Source: Ascaris suum
Lineage: Eukaryota > Nematoda > Chromadorea > Rhabditida > Ascarididae
NCBI GenBank assembly: GCA_013433145.1
Contig: CM024186.1
Span: 1,302,001-1,366,000, forward strand
Length of the DNA: 64,000 bases
Direction: 5' to 3'
Both the position numbers and the translations under genes were made by a program. The notes under the pieces were generated by a model. That model was not told the DNA's origin, made no database searches, and worked only from the letters and a program-made list of their open reading frames with translations. Below are positions 17,238 to 29,700 of this stretch, piece after piece. Position 1 is the stretch's first letter, and every line of letters begins with the position of its first letter.

Positions 17238-19674
17238 GATTCCACGGATAAAATAATACCAGAATAATTAATAAAACTATTTGAATTACCTATTCAAAAA
17301 TTATCATCGACTAAAATTCTTTTAGAGTAATTATCAAAATAAACAAACCAAAATTTCTAGTATGTTGATGATTCGTTGTGTAATTTTCTAAAGAGAAAAA
17401 AAAATGAAGAGCTCTTTTTTTAGTTCCACAATGTACCTTCTTAATAAAGCTTTACTGTTTATGAAATAGTTGGTGTTGCTTTCTCAAGAATAATTAAAAA
17501 CTCATTAACCCTGTCATTAAAATCTAATCTCCAATGGAGTTACCTATAGGATCGTTGAAGGCATCTTCTAATTGCTAATATATTTCAATGATCTCTTATA
17601 CTTATCTCTTCTCGCTGACTAGTACCGTTTTCCTGTCGTTGGCGAAATTAAAGTGCTTCACTTATAAGAACGTTTCTCATATTGAATTGACGACAGAAAT
17701 AACGTGGAAATTATTTAGACCGTAGAAAGTTCTCAACCACAATCCAGAATAGGACTATGATACGAGCCATTCCGCTCCACGATGATGCAATTCAACCTAA
17801 TAAGGAAAATCGAGGTCTTGATATTTGTCTAAGTGATACGTTTAGTTTTTACTTTCATAATAAATCTATCTATTTAATTCTTTATTTATTTATTTATTTA
17901 TTTATTACAGGCGAAAGGCACAAAACAGAGACACAGCGGCAATAAAAAAAAAGCTCCAGAAGAAAGCATTGAAATACGCCTGAGGGGTTACCTAAAAACG
18001 CTGTAATAAAGTAAAGGACATTATGAAAATATATAAAACTGCTTATTGCAAAATACTTTTTCCAGAACTAAAACATAATTACTCAACTTTTTAAAGCATA
18101 ACTTCAATTGTTGCTTAATTAGAATAGGTATACCTATAGATTACCTGAAATAAAAAAAAAATTCAACATCTACTCATTAGAACAATCGCTAGGATAGCAA
18201 ATTGATTAAACGAGCGATAAGCAATGAACACAATTATTTCTGCTTAAATGAGTATTTTACTTTTTTGATCGCATAATGTCGTTTAAAAATCTTCAATTTT
18301 TTTTAAAACTGATTTAGAATTGAAACTTATTTTCAGCAAGATTTTATTTGAAAACATTGAATCGGTGGAAATCGAAGCAAAGTTCTATCGATTGTTCAAC
18401 AAAAAAAAAAAAAAAAAACAATTGGATCGGCTAGGCTATGAACCATGAAATTCTCTGCCAAAGCGTTCATCTTCTTCTAATATATAAATTCTTCTATAAA
18501 ACCTTCAAGTCTCCCTCCAATCCGACAGAGTTTTTCCTCAATATCAGGCAACTGATATTCACTTCGGGTTTTGATATCGTTAACACCATAAATTGCTTCA
18601 GCGGTTTACTTGTCAATTATCATGCCATTTGTTTGATTTTATTCAGTGCTTATTTGAGATGAGCGTTTTTGAAACATCTTACCGATTTTTTAATGATCAA
18701 CATCTTATTACTGTTTGAACGAGTTTAAATTAAGGCGGGAATTAAGTGAGGATTTTTTTTTCAAGAGCGATCTACAACTTCACATCAATCACGTTGTGCC
18801 TTTAGTGGAATTCCAGTAAAACGAATAAATACAAACGTTGTTTATGCCAGCGTCAATTCGTCACCCACCCACTCTCTTCCTGCTTTTTATCTCTTTTAGT
18901 TAGTGGTGGAAGCTTCTTCTTGTTATCCTCTCCCCTCCTCGTGATGGCCATGGATATTTCCCGGCTATACCGAAGTGGCACAGCACTAACCAGAAAAGCG
19001 ATGGGTCCAAGATTTCGTCCCAATCTGCGGACGATTTTTTCATTAGTCATCAAAAAACTCACATAGATTATCAAAGTTTTAGCTAGGCTGTAATGAACAT
19101 CAACATAAATATATTTTCTGCATTTTTTTAATTTATTTATACAGTTATTTTCTATCCTTTATTAGTGATATTATTTAACAAAAAAAAAAAAAGAAAGAAA
19201 ACGGAAAATTTATTTTTTTTAACACTGTGAACAAGGCATCATCGGGTAAAATAATGAACGCTCAATCGAGAAATGAAAGAAAGCCGAATTTGATTAATAA
19301 ATGAAAAATTGTGCACAATACGAATAAGGGGGGCGTGCCTATATCACGACAATCTCCATTAAAAGCCTTGTTGAATCGTTGACGCACGAACATATCAATG
19401 AGGCAATTCAATCACGCCTAAATTAGATAAAAAATATTAGCTTGCAAGCAATTAAAAATCTCTAAATAATTACACTCTAGAATTTGTTGTATATAACTAA
19501 ATGAGTTATTCAATGAGTGTAGAATTTCATCGATAATATCGATATATCGCACGTAATATGTTATTTGTTTGCTCTTTTTTTTTGTGAAGATTAATTCATC
19601 GATCAACTAGCTAATCAACATACTTTTTATATTTTCTCCCGTTTTTTTTGAACGAAGTCAAGGCAAGTAATAGA
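17238..19674. other. Intergenic, two weak coding-like frames
   Basis: AT-rich with an attt tetranucleotide run near 17878-17907. A hydrophobic plus-strand frame at about 18438-18662 and a basic minus-strand frame at 18853-19074 (IVRRLGRNLGPIAFLVS) look mildly protein-like, but neither has a supported start, partner exon or family match. Confidence 0.4.
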
Positions 19675-19742
19675 ATTGCTTATTCTAGGTAGCAAGTAAT
19701 ACTAGCTTGTCCTAGTATTACTTATTACCTAGGATAAGCAAT
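19675..19742. repeat. 68-base fold-back, 31-bp arms, 6-base loop
   Basis: The arm at 19675-19705 (begins attgcttattctaggtagc) pairs with 19712-19742 with three mismatches, leaving the loop cttgtc. The size and tight loop suit a small hairpin RNA precursor or a tiny fold-back transposon relic. No open frame covers it. Confidence 0.92.
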
Positions 19743-21387
19743 ACCAACCGATAAATCCATATCCTAGGTCATAGCATATGCATTCATCGTTTAGTATTGC
19801 TTAGTGCGCGGTCGGTTTTTAAAAAAGCTCCGAGGAGACTGTTTGGCTTCATCTTACCGAGTCATTCCTATCAGTGGTCTCATCGAGACGAGGATGGTGG
19901 AGCAAGTCGGAATTGTCCTCTTGAGTGGAACAACGATGAATCGACTCATCAGTATCCAATGGGCAGGAGACGAACCTAGGCCTTAATCTTCACATTACCT
20001 TATAATTTCAGCTAAATAGAAGTGGTAGTGATATGAAGAGACATTTATTCGTAATGAATACTTTGTCGATTCAAGTAAATAAAGATAAATAAATAGGATA
20101 TAAGCGTTAACAAATGCGAAACCATTCGAAGGTTGCTTATTTTATTCCATTAGTAAGGCCGCTAAACGTAACTAAATTTAACTGCTCGAATTCATCACTT
20201 AATCGATGCATTGCAGAATGAAAAAAAAAAAAACCTAACAACTCATATTAGATTGATAAATATTTGCAATGTTAAACTTCAATGAAACTGAAAAAAGAAA
20301 AATTTTGAGCAAAAAGAAACGAAAAAAAAAATTTAAGGCATCAAACATTTAAACTGCAAACCTTTAGGTATTAAATATTTATATACGCGTGCGAAATGGC
20401 AAAAAAAAAAAAGAACATCAAAGATCTCAGCGTTCAACGATCGGCGATACCTTAGTAACGTTTGATAATTCAATAATAATTTAGAAATAAATATTAGTTT
20501 ATCGATGAATTGAAAGTATTGCAATGAAATTTTTTTCTGATATTAAAAAATTTTCTTCCATGTAAAAATTAAAAATTACTCATTTAATTTTTCAAAAAAA
20601 AAGAAAAATTTTCATTCCATTCATTTCATCAAAAAAAAAAGTGGAAAAGCGCATCAAAAGAAATGGGACGATTTATAGTAATCGTAGAAATTGATAATTG
20701 AACGAGAAATTTAATGATAATTTAAAGTAATGAAGTTGAAATATTCGAAAATCATTGGCAAATAAATAATTGAAAAATCAATACAGCTCCCCTTAGGTAA
20801 ATAAATAAAACCTCAATAAATCAACACAACATTTGAAGAGCATATATAGAGAACAATCAGAAATGACAGCAAGAACCGAGTATTTTTATCAGACAAATCG
20901 CCTTCCCTCTCCTCCAACCCCGCCCCCCCCCCCCCCCATCCCCGGCCGTTTTATATGTTATTGACAACTTAAAACTCTACTCTAAAATCGTTTATTAATT
21001 TGGGAGTGATATGATCACTATTGATGATAAAATGGCAACAGTACCTATAAATACTCCAATAGATTTAAAATGAAACTAATGTTCCTACCTTGATAAAAGA
21101 ATAAAGGACATTCATACAGTGATAGAAAGAAATTCCGAGATATTCCACTGTTTTAGATTTCATCTTGCCTCATCTTATTTATCTGCCGGAACCCATCTCT
21201 ATACATCATACTACCATCCGAATATGCAAAAATGTATCGTCACAGCATCGATTCTAATCGTTATAGTTCACCCCATAGCCGCATCGCCTTAATATTAGTG
21301 AATTTTCCATTATGGCAACGGAATTCGATTTTCTGATATGAAATAGGATTGCATTAGGTGGAGTTATCAGAAAGAAAAGCTTAAAAT
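19743..21387. other. Intergenic
   Basis: AT-rich. It includes a poly-C run at 20923-20937. Frames at 19797-19986 are short, overlapping and resemble nothing. Confidence 0.5.
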
Positions 21388-21500
21388 TCCATAACCGCAT
21401 CCAGAAAGAATTTGAGGTTCCAGAGTCGCAGCCAGGAAGAACTTAGGATTCAGGAGTCATAACCAAAAGGAACTTGAAATTCTAAGACTGCAACCTAAAC
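21388..21500. repeat. Degenerate 31-bp tandem repeat, about 3.5 copies
   Basis: Successive blocks starting ttccataaccgcatcc, tccagagtcgcagcc, tcaggagtcataacc and tctaagactgcaacc share a 31-32-base spacing and a following agaa-aactt core. Divergence of about a quarter of positions suggests an old array. Confidence 0.75.
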
Positions 21501-22825
21501 AAGTGCTCCATTACGTAACTTCCTATTCATCTATTCCCTTTTGTCATCTACGTCCGTTTCACTCATAATTTTCTGTTTTCTTTTGCATGAAGTGAGCATT
21601 AGATATTACGACGATAAACTCGTTCGGGTGCTTTGTGTTAATCGGCTTCGATTGTTTCAAGGAGGTCTCTCATCCCGATGAGAGAGCTGATTCCCGTGTA
21701 AAAAACTTTTCAATATCAGGGAATTTTTCTAGAGTTTAAATCATGAAGAAACAGCAATAAAAACATAAGACATGCACCGCGCAAATGTCTTAGAGAAAAT
21801 AAATACGAAATAAATTGTCAACAAATCAAACTTGCAGCAGATACCCAAAAGTCATCCCCTGTCGTATACATAAGTTGACATCTTTTCCCGTTTGTAAGGG
21901 AAGTATATGATGATGCGGACCAAATTCTTACATAGCAACATCTTTAATCGAAATTGCAAAAATAAAAAACCTATAATGGGATCAAGCTCTCACTCTTTTA
22001 GCAAAAGCTCCTTGGATAATAGACCCTTGTTGGCATGATGAGTACCGAAATCAGCAATTGGTCCCCTCCTCCCAGGATCATGGTCACTTTTACAGTTTTA
22101 CCACGAGCAACAAACGGACGAGCAGACAAGCTTCGGTGACGTGCCCTTCCGGCCAAAAGAGAACATCCGTTATACGGAAGCTCTCTGCCCATTACCCTCT
22201 CCTCGTCCCCTTATGCTTGTTTTCAGATCCGTGGACGTCACAAGCCTTGAAGCTACCCGACGATTGAAAGCATTTTCCGAAACGGGCTGACATCGCAGAT
22301 TATTCACAGACAGTTTTTTCTTTCGATGGTGCAAAGAGACTGCATTGGGATTGCTTCGCGTGAGGTATATGTCAGATCTCTGCTCTCTCGATAAGATAGG
22401 TATGAGATGTGCCCCGTAAATATTTCTTGTTTGCCACGCCCTTAGAAATTCCCCATTTAAAATGCACTTCTTGTCAAATTGACCATAGCAGTGCAGACGT
22501 CCGTCTCCAATGGATCAAAAAATGGTATCAAAAAAACTTAACTTCTAAATCCATAACAACCTATTTCACCTCAGTTTTTCAACTATCAATACAAACAGAT
22601 TCAAGAGAAGACAAAAGTTTCTCCCATTAAATAAAAAAAACATATTGCATAGAATGATTTTAATAATAATAATAATAATAAAATAACGAAACAACTAAAC
22701 AACAACAAAACAGGGATAATGTTGAAAATCTTCACACATAAAGTAAGAAGAAATCAAAACAGAAATAAACTGCGTTAAAATGTTCACAATTAGCCAATTA
22801 CATATCATAAAATTATAGCCAACAA
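21501..22825. other. Region beyond the WRAP53-like 3' end
   Basis: Includes the presumed 3' untranslated and downstream sequence of the minus-strand gene. A GC-richer patch at about 22050-22300 keeps frames open on both strands, but neither has family resemblance or splice borders. A short ata run lies at 22659-22681. Confidence 0.4.
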
Positions 22826-23700
22826 TTAGCCAGCAATACCACAGATTTTCCAAAGAGAGAGTGAATTGTCTAGTTGATTCGATGAATTCATCGCTTCATA
22901 GCAGTTTTCCTCATCGGACACATCGATATCGATACGTGGCATTGGAAATACCCGTTGTCCACTGGATGTCGCAATTAGTGATTCGGCCGGATGTAAGCTG
23001 TAAATTGCACCTTTATCCAACGTAACGTTCCATGCTAGTCTTCTATTCATCTATTATATAGTCCCTCCCCTCCCCTCCCCCCTCCACTGCATTCCACACC
23101 ATAACTAGGAAGATGGATCGCATCGTTCACCATCAATATAGGCCTACTGCTATCGAGGCCAAGTCCGTTCATTTCAAAATATCACCCACCTTACTCCAGC
23201 AACCGCGCTGCGATGAGCCTTTGTCCGATAAAAAGCGTCCATTCGTTCGCCTTTCATGCTAGACAGATCAAAGACGTGTACCTCGCCCGATGAACTGCCA
23301 CTGAACAAATATCGATCCGTCCTTAAATACTTACGGTGTTGAACCTATTTGTGTTATCTTTAGCATAATGCTTGAAACTCTCACTTTCCGGAAGAACATG
23401 CCCAAATTTTTGAAACTCTCGCTTTCCGGAAGGAAATGTCCGGGTCTCTCTGTTCGTCTCTGAAGGATAGAACCCACCTAACAATAGGAGAAGACACAAT
23501 CAGCAGGGGTTTTTCCAAATTCCGTGAAACACTGACGCCTTAATATGACTGTTTTGGATTGAGAAAAACAGATTGAAATATTTAAGTAAAACATGACAAC
23601 AAAGAGTCACGTAAAATCAAATAAAGAGTTTTTCACGCTTCAGATAGATAAAGTGTATTCCTCCGGATCCGAACAGATTATGCTAGTTACAGAGAAAGTT

Positions 23701-23732
<32 letters not shown>

Positions 23733-26700
23733 GAGAGAGAGAAAGAGAGAGAAAGAGAAAGAGAGATTGGAGAAATAAATCGAATGCAAGCATGACACCG
23801 AATGCAAGCATGACCTCAGGCGACTCCTCACCTGTCAATCTCAAAATAGATTCGTTGATTTGTCATCGATGGTCTTGTCAACGTGCCCAGAACTTGCCCT
23901 AAGAACCGCAAATCCCAGCAAGTTATCTCATCATCCTGCAATATTTCGCGCACCAATCACCAAGATATTTGATTTCTATTCTCATTTTGCAGCTTTTTCC
24001 ATAACATTCACTAAATATTTGAAACTATGCCATATAATGTTATCTATTTCATCTCTTACATTCCAAAATTCTACTTCCTTTTTCTTCCACTATTTGCTGG
24101 TTTTACTCCGTCAATTCCTCTCATTTCTATGCCAAATCTAGCCACTCATAAAATTTAAATATTTCACAACATATATTGCTTCTTTCATTTATTAAATCGG
24201 AAAATTTAGAAATAATAAGCGAAATATTTGCAATTTAAGTGCAAATGATTTCATTTTAGTCTCTCGAATTAAATTTGAGATGAAAAGGAATCTTTGCATA
24301 AAATTGTCTTCCCCATTCTCGACGCTAATGCAACGTCAAAATATCAAAAATAAATTTCAATTCAAGCAAATTGGCCGTCAATTGCAAAATGCAATCAACT
24401 GAAAACCTTTATTTCTGCAAACTCGAAAATATCTGCCGAAAATCGACCTCTTATCTATCGCATTATCGAAATATTGTGTGAAAGAAATCACCTTCCTAGC
24501 AGCCGCAAAGAGGAAATTACCATCCGATGAGTATCGAATATGTGTTGTTCCTGGCGATCGGGTCTCCAATGAGCATATCGCACTCCCCGTGAGATCAGAA
24601 TAAAGTACCACTGAAAATCAACTCCAGCAATATACCAAATTTTATGTATATGCAAAATGGAAGTGCTAAAATGCTCTTGCTCCATGAGCTATATATTAAG
24701 CTATACCAGCACATCTTCCTCAATCCATCCCCCCCCCCAGAAAAAAAATTGCAGGTATCAGTGCCATAAAAGCAGATGTCAACAGGTATCAAGCGCAAAA
24801 TCTTGAATCCAATTTATTTCTGCTGTGCTTTATGATGCCGTTATAAGCGAAGAATTATGCAAATAAAGCACAACTCGCCCAGAACAATTAGAATCTACAA
24901 CATTGCCATCGACTTTAAGATGTACTCATATCCGCTATAAGCATAAAAAAGAAATTTTTTTTTCCAATATTCCTAACATTAAATAATAATCACAGCATAA
25001 GCTGAAAAAAGATGATACACCAATTTGATATTATAAATTTTCCCCATTTATTCAGAGATAAGCTAAATGCATAATTACGATTCAATGACCGAAACAAGAG
25101 CAAATAAACAACATTGCCATTGATGTTTATATTGGTCAAAACGCTATCTTTGAACACATTATCGGCATAAGCCTCAATTAAACCTTTTGACTAATTCATT
25201 TCATATCTACCTGGTGAAAAAAAATCAAAAAAACAAATTTTAGTACTGAAAAAAAAGCAGAAAATTAATTGATCAATGGTAACCGATAAGAAAAAAAAAA
25301 TGCAGTTCTCATTCATGCATCTTTTTTCCACCAGTTCGAGAAAATGGACAAGGAGAAAAAGAAAACGCAAAGAAGCAACTGCGCACTCTTCATCTTCTCC
25401 ATGCTATAATGTTTTTTAGCACTCGACATTCCGGCAAATCCTCGCATAATCAAAGAACCCGTTGAAATGAGTGAAATTTTGCCTCGTTTTAACAATCGAA
25501 AAAGTATTACAAGGTTTTCCTTTTTAAGTATTACTTTTTAATATTCCTATCTCACATTTTTAATGTAAAGTTAATACAAAGCATCACATAAGTATTAGAA
25601 GGTTTTCCTTTCTAATATTCCTATCTCACATTTATTTTGCAATGCAAAAACCAAATCCTACGAGAGTAAAGCGATGTCCCTCTTTGAAAGCATTTCTGTA
25701 GTCTGCAGTATCAGCTAATGGGCAGAGCTAAAATTAAAGTCCCATAGTACTAAAATGAAAACTATATAGGTGTTTAGTACAGGTAATTATTCTCGTGTAC
25801 AAGTTCCTGCAGTTATTGTTCAATGATGAATTGCTCGTGATAACTCACAAACAGTGTTATACATAGCACAGCGGTCTAACTGCAAACGATGCCAACCGCA
25901 TAAAACCTCAATCATCACTGAAAACAGTTGAACCCCGGTCTTTATTTGCCATATCTAAAGAGACTATACACAGTCCTGTGCTAATTGTGCCCATGCAGCC
26001 AAGATTAAGTAGTACTAAGCGAATCGAGATATCTATGTTGTGCTAGATTTAGTTGTTCTTAAATACCCATACGATTTACATGCTTTGTGAGAAAGAAATT
26101 CCATGACTGAAAGAGTTTTAAAGCAAGGTGAAAACAACCTCCGCAGATCAAAATTCTCGGAGGTGCGACCTCCAACGAGCGGTGAGCGTCAGAATTTGAG
26201 TTTTGATTCCAAATAACTTGCAAAAAAAAGAACGAAATGGGGCTCTCTGTAACCGATAAGAAAGAGATAATATTGAACTTCCGCAAAAAAAGGAAAAAGA
26301 CACGGAGACAAATAAGAATAATGGGAGAATATACCTAGCGTTATAATAGCATGGACGCAAAAGAAAAGTATTTAGCATAGAGCATTCGACTTTACCCGAA
26401 AAGGCAAGTAGATACCAATGCTTACCCAAAAAAGTAAGTAAACAATGACGCTTTTCATTGATAATATTTGAGAATTAGAGAATGCGATAATACTTTTATG
26501 AAGAAAACTAACATGTCTTTCCATAACAGCTAGTTGCATAAACGCCAGACATCGTTGGATTCATTGCAATGCATGAAATTATCGCCTTTTGACCACCAAT
26601 TTTCTTCTCTGAAAAACTAACCTGCATTCACTTCATTGTCCTGTTCCAACCATAACACCAGGGGCAATATCATCTATATTACTGTAATGTTCAACACAAT

Positions 26701-29700
26701 ACACTTAATACAGCATCCTGCCCAGTTGATGGTCCTGTAGGACATAATCTGATGTCCATACGCCAACCTATGCTAAGCAACTAATTGAGACATGACAAGA
26801 TTTTAAAAAAAAAGATACCATAAAAATAGAGTGATATCTCCATCCGCCACCACCACGAAACAAATAGAAAAAGTTCTCTCATAAAAATCCAAACTTACTC
26901 CAGGTTGGAATCTCTTTAACCTGACGTCCTGAAGATGCCATGTCGAAGATTCGGATAGCCCTCTCATAGCCTCCATATAAAAAACGTCCATCCAATGAAA
27001 AGCACATCGAATATGCACTTCTTAGTTCATCCTGTATAGCTAACATTGATTTAACAGTAATTTCATCGTTAAACCTCATAGATGAACACGAATGTGGTAA
27101 AATCCTCATGAAAATCGAAACGAATTTGATGGTTACCGAGATGAACCTATGAATTTGCAAAGAAAAAAAAAGGACGAATAGTGACCATGAAATTGCCTTT
27201 AGACTTTCAAAATAACAAACTTTCTATTCTTACGATATCATAATAAAAGATTTCACTAGAATTTACGCACCTCTCTCACTCTCTCTCAAAAGAAATCGAT
27301 TTCAGCGATATTCCGCCTTTAATCATGAAACACTTTACTGCCCGTCTCAATTTCCGCATCCACCTTTCTAAGGTTCGTTCATCTACCTACTGCAGTGTTC
27401 CATGACATTCATCACAACTGCATAAAACAAAAAAAAAAAAAAACAATCAAAACTCAAAAGACACCATAGATAATCGTTAACTTACTTTCATCAAAGCATC
27501 TCAACTCGTTTTCATTTATAGGCTCTCATTCGCCAATAATTTAACACCACCTACCAAATGGTTTATTCCACGGAATGAGTGCATCCGGTTTCCTTCAGCA
27601 TCCCAAATGTGGATCGGATGATCCTTACTGGATGTCGCGAAGCAATTATTCGAAGGGTGCCAACATACGTCATAGATTAAATCACCCAAAGGGATTGACT
27701 TCCTCAAAGCAATCTGAAAACAATGCTCGTGACGGCGTTGCAACTCTGCATCTACAAAAAACTCATCCACACGAAAAGAAGTTATCAACGAGCCCACCCA
27801 CGATGATCCATCATAATCTATGCTGTATTGCTAAAAAAACAAGCACATTTATTTCCACTGAGAAATGAAGCACGATGTACCGAAAGCAGCCATAAAAACT
27901 TCACTTCTACGTACCATTCCCAAGGAAATAGAGTCCCCCCCCCCCCCCCCCCCCCAAAGAAAGAAAATCTCAAAAACAAGCAAAAGATGATGTCACAAGT
28001 AAACAATGTCTTTTCATTCGTCTCCCAACACCCCTTCAGCTGATCACTCACTCCCTCCGAAGCCTCCATCTAAAACAGTCGAAGTGACTAGATACTCTGC
28101 CTGCAGAAAGCATAATACACTGCAGCTGTGAGATAACCTAAACATACGCTATGATACAATGAATCAGGTCATTACAACCTCCTCGCTTTCTCTGATACGA
28201 TGGGATGCCATCCAGATTCAAGAAAATAGCATCGTCACTTCGTGAATGAATTCCACAAGGCTTTCTTCAAGAAAGACTGCAGAACAATTTCAATTCCATA
28301 ATCAGTAAATAAGGTAAAGCAAAACAATCCTGAAAAGTGACGTAACCTGTTGTAATCTGTTCCACTGATATGAGCTATTCCAAACAATGACTAGCATCAC
28401 AAACAGTCATACCCTGGCCACAACAACACCTATAGAGAAAAACAAACGAGTGGTGGAAGGCATTTCGTCGTATACCTCTCTTTAAAAAGAGACCCTTTCC
28501 CCTTTTTTGCTGCCAGTTTTTCAAACATCACAGCTGATGATGTCAGTGTTATCCAGGCGGCCTCTTTGAAGGCAAAAAAAGGCAAAATTTTATGGAACTG
28601 AATAAATTACGGGTCGCTTCTAACTATTTAAATTTAAATCATGGAATTTATCGCTTGTTCTCCGTAAGTTAGAAACGGAGAGGGAGGGGAAGAAAAAGAG
28701 AGAAAGAACGAGTAGGAGAGGGAAGAGGGGAAAGACAGGATAGAAGAAAGAAGAGGGAGGTAAAGAGAGAAAAAGAAAGATGAAGAGAAAAGCTCAAAAT
28801 CCTCCTAATGATGAGAGAGGGAGATTGCATGAAATCATAGAAACAAAAATTCGTTAATTTGCAGAAGAGAAATACTATAAAAGCAAGTCGAAAAACCTCT
28901 AAAGCTGACTGTATTTAATAAGAGCGCTTTAATAACAAGTCTTTAAATTTAAAAAAAAAAACATGCCACCCATTTGTCAATACCGAATACCACATCTCTC
29001 AGAGGACATACGCACACGACTATACCTCATTCTACACCTGTTCATTTCATGATATAAAAAGCTCTACCTGATTCTGTGCCTCATTAAGTTCGAAAAGTCG
29101 CACTTTTCGATCCTGACTTGAGGTGAGTAAATGCGTCCCATTCGCATTCCACTTGCAGCACTTTACATAGTTGTTATAAGCGCCATCTATCGAGAAACCA
29201 AACGATTCAGCTTTCGCAACAAAAGCATCGCTCTCACGTTGCAAGAGCGCCAAGTTCGCGAAGTTCATCTCGAACTTTGCTCGTTTCTTCTCAATCTCTT
29301 CCACCACACATTTCATCGATTCTTCCTTCACGTTCTCTACCTTAAACAATATCTCTCCCCATAATAATATAAAGAAAGAGAAACCAAGACGATGAGTGAA
29401 CGGAACGAATAAAATCATACAGAAAGATTGGCCTTGCAACGGCGCATTTCCGAATGTGTGACGAGAGTTCTTTGATAAACAGTATAATTAAAGCAACCTT
29501 CTGTGCGGTGCTATCGCCGTCTTGTCCTGCTTGGTGTTGTTGCCCAGCAAGACCTCCGACAGGTGTGGTCGCCTCGCAAGAAGCTCCAAGTTCCTCTCTT
29601 TTCCTGTCAAATGACAACCTGCCACTCTTCTCTGTTGCTTCGTTCACCTGTTCACTGGCCCGTAACTGCAATATTTTTTAGACAATTGAACAAATACCCT

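Noticed and set aside
22000..22270. Frames on both strands in a GC-richer patch
   Set aside because: Neither frame has a recognisable motif; openness is explained by lower AT content and fewer stop codons.
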